A stretch of 64,000 nucleotides of DNA from Ciona savignyi (lineage: Eukaryota > Chordata > Ascidiacea > Phlebobranchia > Cionidae): the NCBI GenBank assembly GCA_000149265.1, contig CH003232.1:500610-564609 (forward strand). The letters run 5' to 3'. The notes under the pieces were generated by a model. The model ran no database searches, was not told the origin of the DNA, and saw nothing but the letters and a program-made list of their open reading frames with translations. A program made the position numbers and the translations under genes. Positions 35,801-44,454 of the stretch are shown one piece after another (position 1 is the first letter of the stretch; each line of letters opens with the position of its first letter).

Positions 35801-38800
35801 ATTGAAAGCAACACGACCGTTAAAGCATGCATGCACTCGCTTAGCGCTAAGAAAAACACCGTGGTACCGACTTCCGCATATTTAGACATTGTCCCCGTAC
35901 GCGTTAGAAGCGGAGGCAAAGAGACGAGAGTGTACGCTCTTCTCGATTCCGGAGCGAACCGCACATTCTGTGACCGTCGACTGGCCGATCAGTTACAAGC
36001 TACGCCGACTGGTCGCGCCGCGAACTTTGACCTGTGTACAATGACTACTTCCGAACCGATCAATGTTAAAACGACTTCCGTCTCGTTAACTGTTCTTCCG
36101 CTTGCTGGCGGCGAAGAGCTTAACCTGCCCGACGTTGCGCTCATTAAGGAAATTCCCGCTACACCGAGCAAGATTCCAGAGCGCAATAAACTGAACCCGA
36201 TATAAGTACCTTCGTGGAGTGGACCTGCCACAAATTCCCGATGGTGAAGTGATGCTGTTGATCGGCAACGACAAACGCAATGGCACACCGGTGTCTGGAA
36301 AGTCGCTTCGCACCAAATCCACGCGAGACGCCTGACGCTATCCGGACCCCCCTCTAGGCTGGCTGTTAAAAGGACCGTCGCTGGACAGCTTGCCGAACGA
36401 AGAGGGTGCAGCCGGATTCTTACTTCAAGCCACAGCGGGCTCAGGAAGTGACGAGGCGATAAAGGACTTACTGCATCAATGACGTTGGTGATGTGTTCCC
36501 CTCCTCCGATACTGCTGCAACCGACGACGTTGAAACATTGGATGTGCTGGCTTCGAAGCCACAAGGAGGCGTCGGAGTTTGGCATGAAGTACTCAAAAGA
36601 AGACGTCATGGCTTACGATATAATGACGCGCCGAATTGAAAGAGTTGAAGGCCACTACCAACTTCCGCTGCCATGGAAAGACGACAGCACCGTTTTACCG
36701 GATAGCCTGCCAATGGCAAGGAGCAGACTATCAAGTTTGAAGAAGCGACTGGCGAGAGATGTCGATTTTTCCCGTAAAAGTATACGAAATACATGACGAT
36801 GATGTTGGACAATGGGTACGCAGAAGTAGTGCCAGAGGACGAAGTGAATACTACCAACAAGTTATGGTACCTCCCGCATCACCCTGTAATTAACCCAAAG
36901 AAACCAAGTAAGGTTCGTATCGTGTATGACTGTGCGGCGAAATGCGAAGGACAATCTATAAATGACAAGCTGATGAAGGGCCCTGATTTAGTGAACCCGC
37001 TGGTAGGGGTGTTGATGAGATTCCGCAGAGAACGCGTGGCTATCGTATCCGACATAGCAAGCAATGTTTCATCAAGTTCTGGTTGCCCAAAAGGATCGTG
37101 ACGCTCTGAGATTCTTGTGGTGGCCAGGAGGCGACCTGACCAAATCACCCGTTCCGCACCGCATGAAAGTGCACCTGTTTGGCGCCCGCTCGTCACCGTG
37201 CTGCGCAACTTTCTGCCTGCGCGAAACTGCCAGAGAATTTGGCAAGTTTTTTCATCCACAAGTGGCCGAAGTTGTAAAGAATAACTTTTATGTGGACGAC
37301 TGCCTCGTAACCGCCGTTGATGATCAAGCCGGCATCCAACTGGTGAAGGATTTACGTAATCTACTTTCAATGGGTGGCTTTAAACTGACGAAGTGGCTAT
37401 CCACTAGTGTCGCTGTGATGGAATCCGTTCCGGCCGATGATCGAGCAAAGGTGATTCAAGATATTCCGCTAGGAGGAGAGGTACATGAACGTGTTCTGGG
37501 AATCAATTGGTGTGTCCAAGACGACGAGTTCAGATTCGACATCACTATCCCGACAAAACCGCTGACACGACGAGGTATGCTTTCCGTTACCAATTCACTT
37601 TTCGATCCATTAGGCTTTGTTGCCCCTGTTGTATTGGAGGCCCGACTTATTTACAGAGATCTCTGCTTGATGAAAACCGACTGGGACGAGGAGATCACTG
37701 GTACTGAGCTCGAGCGATGGAAAGCTTGGTGCAACAGCCTTAATGAACTGACCGGCATTAGAATTCCTCGGTGCTTCAAACCACAAGTCCGTCATCCGAC
37801 CCCCGGAGTACAGCTCCATGTATTTGCAGACGCATCTACCGCCGCCCGTGGTTGCGTATGCTACCTTAGAACTACCTTCGAGGATGACAACACGACATGT
37901 TCGTTCGTGATGGGAAAGTCTCTTCTCTGCGATTCTAGTAAGCACACAATTCCTAGATTGGAGCTCGAAGCTGCACTTGACGCAGTAAAATTATCGCGAA
38001 CCGTGAAAAGGGAACTCGGACTGGACGATTGCCCGTGTATCTACTGGACGGACTCGACAATTGTTCTACAAAGCCTTTTCTCTGACTGCAAGAACTTTCC
38101 GGTTTTCTCTCGAAACCGCCTCTCTCAAATCGAAGCATACACAAGCGTGCACGACTGGAGACATGTTCCTACGAAACTGAACCCAGCTGATCAAGCGTCA
38201 CGTGGAACGACGGCAGGGACCATGATGAAGACAGGAACGTGGCATTCCGGCCCTAAGTTCCTACACCGTCCCGCTAAAGACTGGCCTACTACGTTTTTAC
38301 GGCCACAACCAACGGAGCAAATCTACCGAAGTTTTGACCTGCCAAAACCAGAATCTGTATTTCTGACAGCTACCAACTGCTCACCCACGGACAAATTCAT
38401 CCGTTATTTCTCGTCCCTGCATCGATTAAAGATAAGTACGTCCTGGATTCTCCGTTTTTGTGCTTACCTGAAGAATAAGGTAAAGAAGGACACCGCAAAA
38501 ATTCCGACATCGCCGATTGACGCCGAGGAGCTTCGATCTGCTGAGAGCGCCCTCGTGCGGTACGTACAACGTCGGGAGTTTCCCCGATTGGATGCGCATG
38601 CAATCGACCCGACGTCCGCCGTCTACGTCACCGATCTACAAACTGAACCCGATTCTCAATGATGGCATTCTACGCGTTGGAGGTAGATTGGGCAATGCAC
38701 GTCTTGACTACAAAGCACGCCACCCTGCCATTATCCCCGATAACTGCCACCTTACTGACCTACTTATCGATCACTGCCACAGTGTTGATGCTGCACACTC

Positions 38801-41800
38801 TGGTATGAATCACACTTTAAACATTTTATTTCAGCGCTACTGGGTGCAAAATGCTAGAGTTGCAACCCGACGTATCCTGTCCCGATGCGTACTGTGCCAG
38901 CGAAGAGCTGCAAGGCCCGAAAGACAGATCATGGCTGATCTCCCGCCGTCAAGATTGCAAATTGACGAACCACCGTTCACTCATACAGGAGTGGACTTCT
39001 TCGGCCCGCTACTGACCAAGTTAAGGAGAAGTGAAGTAAAACGGTATGGATGCCTGTTTACATGTATGACTACTCGCGCCATCCATCTAGAAGTTACGGA
39101 CTTGTCTACCGACGCGTTTATAAATGCCCTGCGACGTTTTACAGCCCGACGCGGTCCCGTCACTCACCTGTATTCCGACAATGGCACTAACTTCGTCGGC
39201 TGCGAGCGGATACTTCGAGAATGTATAGAAAGAATGGAATCGCAATCAAGTTGGCGACTACCTGAGACAGAAAAATATAATCTGGAAATTTAACCCACCA
39301 GCTGCAAGCCACTTTGGTGGGGCTTGGGAACGATTGATCCGTTCCGTGAAATTTATTTTGCAGGCATTATTGCAGGGCAAGCCGCTCGATGATGACCTTC
39401 TACACACCCTGCTTGTTGAAGTGGAGGACATTGTCAATTCCAGACCGCTTACACAAGTACCGCTGGAGATCGGAGAAGACCTACCGCTGACACCGAATCA
39501 CCTTCTGAAAATCAACCCTACAATTACTCCGCCACCGACAGTGACACGTAGTACAGATTGCTATGCCCGACGACGCTACCGAGTTGTCCAGTATCTCGCT
39601 GACGAGTTCTGGAAACGCTGGATCCAAGAGTACCCTCGATCAATAATCTCTCGACAGAAATGGCACGAGCAAAAGGACAATGTTGCTGCAGGAGATGTTG
39701 TACTCCTTGTGGACAATTCCGCCCCTCGAGGACAATGGCCTCTAGGCCGCGTGAACAGCTTGTTTCATGACAAACATGGGATCGTTAGAAGCGTCGAAGT
39801 GAAGACTGCCGCTGGGTTAATGTAGCGGCCTATCGCAAAACTTTGCGTGATCGTGAGCGAGCGAGAGAGGAGCGCCCCATGACCTGGCACGGCGTTACGC
39901 CTTATTGTATATATCGTGTATATTTTTTTTGTTTGTTATTCTTCGTTAAAAATGTGCCTGGAATCTTTTCTTTGCGTAAAAAAATTGAAACTGCTTTGAT
40001 GACGCATTTTTCCATTTTTGGCGGGGGAGGATGTAAGATATCTGGACCCATTAATGTTTTATTGATGTCTATGATAAATCATAAATTGCATCACAACCAA
40101 ATTACGTCACAATGGGAGTTTGTGTTACAATATCTATACCCGACCGCGTGTTAGAAAATGCTTCCTTTTTGATTTACTCACCGTACAGTCTGCAGCACAG
40201 TAATTTATCCGATACCGTGTATTTTCCGTTCCGGTTCTAAAGCCAAAGTTCGGTGAGTGTAATTGTTTACTATTTCATACGTACACCCGCCAATTATTGA
40301 TTTTGGTTTCTTTATTTTTAATTTACAGAAAACCGTATCATCCTTCTGTATCATCCCTCCGTATCATCCCCACTGCGTATCATCTCTGTCCATATCGTCC
40401 CTGTATCACCCCCCGTATTGTCCCTGCACCCCTTCCCCGTTCGCATCTGTACCCGTTTGAACTCTGATCGCAAATTATAATTCGAGGAAACAAACTGTCT
40501 GTTCTTTTATTCGATACGAGTTATTTTCAAACCAAAGCAACCCCGTTACTTCACCCGCGGAAGTAACAATATAGCTAACGGCACCCTAAATATCATTCCA
40601 GTAGCATAAAGCTTACGGTACCCGCAATATATATTAATGATAATACTGTATAGCTAACAGCGTCCTTAATCCACTGATTGACATAAGGCTAACAGTACCC
40701 ACATTGTCTATTAATTAACATTAATCTAACAGTTCCCACAATATCTCTTTACATTGACTTAGATCCAACGGTACCAAAAATATCTAACCATCGGCATAAA
40801 TTGAACAGTACCCACGATATCTAACCATATTGGCATAAAGATATCAGTACCCGCATTAATAATTCATTGACATAGATGTAGGGTTATTAGTAATATCCAT
40901 TGATAAACACTTTCAACCAGTACTTACATGCATGTCCGTTATTCAACAACGTCATTTTATCGGGAATCGCGGTAAATGTCGTTCGGTTAAACTTTCCAAG
41001 TTTTTCATCTGCTACTGTGGCTCCGTGGACGATGTCAATTGGAGATTGAGACATTGTCCCACACGCGTCGTAAGAATTGAGCCAATTTTCAGGGCCTGTG
41101 TGGGTAAGTGGTTTTAATTTAAGTTCTTATTTCCGATTTTACTGTGGAGCTTTGAAACCATGATAACTGGGTGCTTTGTTTTGTCCGTATTACCTGGTTT
41201 CGAACCTATAATGATTAGATCATCCACTTGATACGGATTTACAATGCATGGCTTCAAACATAGGCTAAGTGGTTTTAATTTAAGATTTTATTTCCGATTT
41301 TATTGTGGACAGCTAAGGAAGGATATTCGTGTTTATTTGTAAATCAGACTTAAAACACTGGGTGGTCCTAAGGCGGTGGCCATTAAATACAAGTTTGACA
41401 ACTTTGATATTTTATAAGAACGTTTTTGTAACGAACCCATAAAAGTTAAAAACGTAGCCTGGTAAAAACAATTGCAAATATAAACGAGATCATATATTTA
41501 AACAAACAAAATGTGTCACAAACTCACCGTATGGTCCTTGGCTATAAACCCATGTAGCCCCGTACGTACATTCTGGAGAAAACACTTTGTTTTATAGCAA
41601 AATGTTACGTCAAGTTTGGCGCTTGAAAATTGTGTTGTAAGTAACATTGGCGTTTAAAAATTGTGTAATGTAAGTTTGGCGTTTGGGTTTATGATATAGG
41701 TTAGTACCACTTTAAGGTGTGCTTTTAAAAATTGTGTTGGGTAAGTTTGGCTTTGATTACGCAACAAGCGGTTACAAATGCATCAACCCACATACTCATT

Positions 41801-41940
41801 AAACAATGCAATTTGTTTGTGATTGTTGGCATGGCAAGTAACATATGTAAAAGAACTACAATTATACAAAACTAGAATTAAAGATGTTACCGCTTACCTG
41901 TAAATGTGAAAATAACAAAGAGCGCTGCAAGTTTAAACAT
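29836..41940 (-). CDS. Alpha-carbonic anhydrase B, secreted, probable GPI anchor; BEL/Pao in intron 3
   Basis: Eight exons: 41940-41898, 41572-41528, 41095-40928, 33280-33216, 32887-32708, 32090-31945, 31129-31048, 30030-29836 (924 bp, 307 aa), in phase throughout. Signal peptide [14 protein letters not shown]. Seen: QSPIDI, NNGH (His 84), QFHLHW (His 112, 114), AELHIVH (His 138), SGSLTTPPC (Thr 220, Cys 224), and Cys 41 for the extracellular disulfide. The end [11 protein letters not shown] departs from the usual NYRPxQxLNGR, and the C-terminal tail ([17 protein letters not shown]) is less hydrophobic than in A or C, so the GPI call is weaker here. Intron 3 (33281-40927) is about 7.6 kb, nearly all of it a BEL/Pao retrotransposon in the opposite orientation; without it the intron would be near 0.54 kb. 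All active-site residues are intact. Confidence 0.92.
30078..30345 (-). mobile_element. Degraded SINE family 1, just upstream of CA-B exon 8
   Basis: GGATGGTCATGTTTTGTCCT, ACACGGGCTATCGTCAGAC and a diverged remainder to CACAATCTTTCGGCTGACG. It starts about 48 bp from the CA-B exon 8 acceptor. Confidence 0.5.
30809..30978. mobile_element. Diverged MITE of the ACTAAAAGGAGGGAAAG family
   Basis: AAAAAGGGAAGGAGAGAACC at the left and CTTCCCCCCCTTTAGTTTTC at the right, with the CTAACCGTACCACAACCCTA-type interior. Lies between CA-B exons 7 and 8. Confidence 0.55.
31217..31345 (+). mobile_element. SINE family 2
   Basis: CGGTCGTGTGGCCGAATGGT, AAAAACGGTATGAGGATAAG, and a diverged B-box GGATTTGAACC. 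Lies in CA-B intron 6. Confidence 0.65.
31645..31775. mobile_element. Diverged MITE of the ACTAAAAGGAGGGAAAG family
   Basis: GGAACAAGGGAAGGAGAGAA at the left, TTCTGGGGTTAATATTTAGG interior, CTTCCCTTCTTTGTGCCCC at the right. Lies in CA-B intron 6. Confidence 0.5.
32168..32341 (+). mobile_element. Partial SINE family 1
   Basis: Rearranged head, then CACAACACACTGCAATAGCT and the 3' body to CCATTCCTGGGGATAGG. Confidence 0.7.
32342..32640 (-). mobile_element. Full-length SINE family 1 (tail-to-tail pair)
   Basis: Complete body and head complement (CTAAACCGCCAGACTAACCA). Its tail abuts the tail of the plus-strand copy at 32168-32341, making a large imperfect palindrome in CA-B intron 5. Confidence 0.85.
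33405..33466 (+). repeat. Left remnant of minisatellite split by the retrotransposon
   Basis: Contains TTGACATAGATCTAACGGTACCCACTATAT-type units (shown here in parts) that resume at 40569. The BEL/Pao insertion lies within this array. Confidence 0.6.
33467..34000 (+). repeat. Left LTR of BEL/Pao element
   Basis: 534 bp, TGTAAGATATC at the start and GGAAGTAACA at the end. It contains a C/T-rich CGTATCATCC-type short repeat around 33775-33870. It differs from the right LTR at roughly ten sites, about 2 percent by eye, several of them clustered in the C-rich repeat. Confidence 0.95.
34055..35371 (+). pseudogene. gag-like fragment of BEL/Pao
   Basis: Opens at ATG 34055 ([12 protein letters not shown]). 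Residues about 60-140 are rich in Lys/Glu/Arg and likely form a coiled coil. Near 275-300, [16 protein letters not shown] is the start of the conserved BEL/Pao gag region (DUF1759-type). Homology leaves this frame near 35170, where a one-base change moves it to the next frame, so the last 65 or so residues of this ORF are out-of-frame sequence. Confidence 0.8.
35169..35885 (+). pseudogene. gag C-terminal fragment with zinc knuckles
   Basis: Continues gag after the frame break: [13 protein letters not shown] onward, then cysteine clusters [30 protein letters not shown] and [15 protein letters not shown], which are nucleic-acid-binding zinc knuckles typical of BEL/Pao. The frame is lost again near 35800, just before the protease. 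Confidence 0.8.
35717..36205 (+). pseudogene. Retropepsin-like protease fragment of BEL/Pao
   Basis: The meaningful part runs from about 35800: a [15 protein letters not shown] strand, then [14 protein letters not shown] with the DSG catalytic triad of aspartic proteases. The ORF ends in TAA at 36203-36205. Protease-like sequence resumes in the following bases ([13 protein letters not shown] near 36236-36275) before further stops. Confidence 0.75.
36479..37101 (+). pseudogene. Reverse transcriptase N-terminal fragments
   Basis: Two frames, changing near 36790, together cover the linker and fingers of a BEL/Pao reverse transcriptase. Recognisable parts are [20 protein letters not shown] and [12 protein letters not shown] further frame change near 37060-37070 leads into the palm region. 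Confidence 0.75.
37064..38662 (+). pseudogene. Reverse transcriptase palm, RNase H and start of integrase
   Basis: The longest intact stretch (532 codons). [16 protein letters not shown] and [10 protein letters not shown] (YVDD catalytic box) mark the palm. [30 protein letters not shown] and [12 protein letters not shown] carry RNase H acidic residues. The frame breaks near 38630, at the start of the integrase. Confidence 0.88.
38517..39293 (+). pseudogene. Integrase zinc and catalytic core of BEL/Pao
   Basis: Real homology begins near 38640 ([17 protein letters not shown]). A HHCC zinc region follows (HSGMNHTL ... CVLCQRR), then [12 protein letters not shown] and [10 protein letters not shown], giving the two Asp residues of the DDE core. 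The frame is lost near 39270, ahead of the third acidic residue. Confidence 0.85.
39334..39825 (+). pseudogene. Integrase C-terminal region of BEL/Pao
   Basis: Open homology starts slightly upstream (near 39280, [16 protein letters not shown]) in this frame. [11 protein letters not shown] and LTPNHLL are typical of BEL/Pao integrase. The end ([19 protein letters not shown]) is the C-terminal domain found in this superfamily (DUF5641-type). TAG at 39823-39825 closes it. Confidence 0.85.
40032..40568 (+). repeat. Right LTR of BEL/Pao element
   Basis: 537 bp, matching the left LTR from TGTAAGATATC to GGAAGTAACA, with small differences including TCG/TGG near the start and length changes in the C-rich stretch near 40410-40440. 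Confidence 0.95.
40569..40905 (+). repeat. Degenerate minisatellite, right part
   Basis: Roughly seven diverged units of about 45-55 bp built on GCTAACAGTACCCACAATAT and TTGACATAA. It sits between the right LTR and exon 3 of CA-B. Confidence 0.65.
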
Positions 41941-42207
41941 TATTAATAACTCTCCTATATACCTGAAATTAAATATTTTAATGTTAAGAAATGGTCTAAA
42001 ACGGATACCAAACGGAAGTGGACTGTTAGTGTGTAATCGGATTAGGTATCGACACACGGGCAATTATCAGATTACCCCTCGTCTTCCGGTCGGGTTACCG
42101 GAGCTTCTGAAATTTGCTGATGCTGATTTTTGCGTTCTTATAATTTCGGAAGACCCTTTTAATTCCCCGAGTTCGAAATAATTTCAATTTTTTTATTTTA
42201 TTTAGTT

Positions 42208-42367
42208 GTTAGCGGCCACCTCTAATTATACCGAAATTTTATATTTTATTGCTTTTTATACGTGTTCTAACGACTGTCGTATTGCCGTTTTTCCCGTTTT
42301 TTATATTTTTATTAATAGTCCTGCTTGGTGTTTTCATCGTGGAAACAAAAAATAAACTAAACTAAAT
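42208..42367 (+). mobile_element. Retroposon family 3
   Basis: TTAGCGGCCACCTCTAATTA, ACGTGTTCTAACGACTGTCG, TTCATCGTGGAAACAAAAAA, tail ATAAACTAAACTAAATG. It lies just upstream of CA-B exon 1. Confidence 0.65.
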
Positions 42368-43261
42368 GAAATTAAAGGGCGCTGTTCTCATTCGATATTT
42401 TTTATGCATACTGCATGGTATCGCTCATATTTCCTACAAACATTGTCTGATTAACCTGTCATATTCCCAAATCTGTCAACCTTTACAATACCAATCTAAT
42501 CTTCTTTGGTAAGCAACTCTAATACACGTATTTTATATTTGCCTGTAAGTTAGTCAGTGGCGACTTTACGATTATTTCCTGTCGCAGACAAAAATGTTGC
42601 GGTGGTCGAAGAAACATCAAAATACTTGAATAATCCGACTTCTAATTGGTGACAAAAGAGTCTCTTTAAACGTTGTTTTTAATCAAACTGATTATCATCT
42701 TTCTAATTACAAACAAGCAGTCTTTGATGTAATTATAACACTTGTTAGCTATCATATATTTTAGGAAACATAACGTCGTAAACATCTGAAAAATTAAACT
42801 TATGAGAATTTTCGGAAAATTCGTAAAAAAATATAAAATTAACGTGAAAATTTATATTTTGCATTCAAATAAAGCTTGGTTTACATTACAAAAATTGAAA
42901 TGAGTTAAAGCGGAAAATATTTGCAGATATAACCTACTTTCGGTGTTACTTCCTGTTTTTTATATACCATGTCATCGTTGTCTGCTGTTAAAATAAACCA
43001 AAGTTGACATATTTCTGAACCACTGAAAGACAAAAGCTATACGCCGCATGACATTAGAGATAAAAATTATAAGCAGCAGTAAATGTATCGAAGAAGTTTA
43101 TGTTTTAACAATTTATGAAAAAAATGTAATCAAAGAGGCAATCGAGTTATGCCTGAATGACACCGGTTATTCAACGGGTTGCAAATTTATCACCGGGTTG
43201 CAAATTTATCAAGAATGCAACATCCTGTTTCCATTTCTCCTTGCATGACTGAATCAGTTTT

Positions 43262-43372
43262 TACCCGGTCCAGTTTCGAACCCAACATGTGCTAGGCCCT
43301 AACACCGTTTTTATACGTACTTGTAATAAGCATTCGTCGCGTTAACCATTCGGCTAGACAAACGGAATCGTA
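43262..43372 (-). mobile_element. SINE family 2
   Basis: CCCGGTCCAGTTTCGAACCC, then ACACCGTTTTTATACG and GCGTTAACCATTCGGCTAG. It directly precedes the full family 1 copy at 43384. Confidence 0.65.
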
Positions 43373-43383
43373 GAACCAATTAG

Positions 43384-43677
43384 TCCGGCCCGGTGGTCCA
43401 GCGGTTAAGTGCGTCTCGCCTTTCAATCGAAAGGTTGCAGGTGCGAAATTGGTCGCTAGCTTGTCGGTTGTGTCCTTGGGCAAGGCACTTTACGGACATT
43501 GCCTGAACCCAGCGGATTAATGGGTTCTACCAAATTGAAGGAACGTGTCTATCATATACAACACACTGCAATAGCTCCGGTAACCCGACGATGGGCGCGA
43601 GGTGATCTGACGATTGCCCGTGTGATAACCCCCTAGGTTTCCCATTCACGGGGATAAACATGAATATCCTATCCTAT
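43384..43677 (+). mobile_element. Full-length tRNA-headed SINE (family 1)
   Basis: About 295 bp. The head GGCCCGGTGGTCCAGCGGTT with GGTTGCAGGTGCGAAATTGG resembles Pol III A and B boxes of a tRNA. The body has GGTTGTGTCCTTGGGCAAGG, TGGGTTCTACCAAATTGAAG and GATCTGACGATTGCCCGTGT, and the end is GGGGATAAACATGAATATCC. This is the best reference copy in the window. The design resembles SINEs reported from Ciona. Confidence 0.85.
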
Positions 43678-44099
43678 CTTAATTTCATCATATAACAGAC
43701 GTTGTGTAGCAAATACGGCGGTCTAACTGCCCTTTGGCTTTTCTCCGAATATTACGCCTTACCAACCAAGAAATTTCTTACCTGAAGATAGGGTGGTGTG
43801 TGTTCTAAAAAACGACGCAAAACGGCGTAAAATAAATTACAACTTCATAAACATTGATGTGTATCAGTGTTTTTCGTTTAATCATGCTATTTCATCTAAG
43901 GCAGATTGATATCATCCCCACATCAAGTCACAAAATTTAAATGTTTATTTCGTTTTCGAAAGAAACGCATTTAAATTTTACTCCATTTTTTCTTAAAAAA
44001 TGCTTGGTTTGTGGGATGTGTCGGACATTACACGCAGTATCAGTTACGATTTGATCATATTACTCTGTTCCAGCTGTCGGTTACGCGATCGCGTGTGAG

Positions 44100-44450
44100 T
44101 TGTATATTACACTCTTAGTTTAAAGGTAACACTAACTAATTAAGGCTAACACTAATCTTAATCCCGAAACTAACGCTAACTCTAACCCCACTGTTACACT
44201 TACTCTAATGCCTTAATGTTTATTGTAGGGACAACACTAAAAGGAGGAAAAGAGGGGGTGAGAGAAAGTGCTCACTAAAACTACGAAAACTAATTTAAAC
44301 CCTGCCCTAAACACTAATCTTAACCCTAGAACTATCCTTAACTCCAACCCCATGTTTCAAACAACTCTTATGCCGTCTCCATTTTATTGGAGTTTTCAGC
44401 CTTTACTGCTTCCCTCTTTTCTTCCTCTTAGTTTCTCTGCCGAAGTCGCA
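44100..44450. mobile_element. MITE of the ACTAAAAGGAGGGAAAG family, with an adjoining partial copy
   Basis: 44228-44450 runs from GGGACAACACTAAAAGGAGG to CTTCCTCTTAGTTTCTCTGC. The preceding 44110-44227 holds the same CTAACTCTAACCCCA interior, so a second partial copy abuts it. Confidence 0.65.
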
Positions 44451-44454
44451 TGCG

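Larger units (their letters stand above)
33467..40568 (+). mobile_element. BEL/Pao-type LTR retrotransposon, defective
   Basis: A 7102-bp element with direct LTRs (33467-34000 and 40032-40568), each beginning TGT and ending ACA, flanked by ATATA on both sides (33462-33466 and 40569-40573). The domain order is gag, protease, reverse transcriptase, RNase H, integrase, which with the gag zinc knuckles, the YVDD box and the C-terminal integrase region is the BEL/Pao arrangement. The purine tract GCGGGGGAGGA ends at the right LTR. The coding region is broken by at least six frame changes and a stop, so it is not autonomous as assembled. It lies antisense in intron 3 of CA-B. No clear primer-binding site was recognised after the left LTR. 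Confidence 0.95.

Noticed and set aside
33907..39163. Long minus-strand frames (up to 206 codons) under the retrotransposon
   Set aside because: They are antisense to gag-pol domains with recognisable motifs on the plus strand.
43292..43483. 63-codon minus-strand frame, and similar ones at 24604-24925 and 26006-26221
   Set aside because: They lie within SINE copies; the peptides recur wherever the SINE does.
44110..44360. Interstitial telomere repeat (CTAACCCTAA-like)
   Set aside because: The sequence is the irregular interior of the MITE family, without a regular hexamer.
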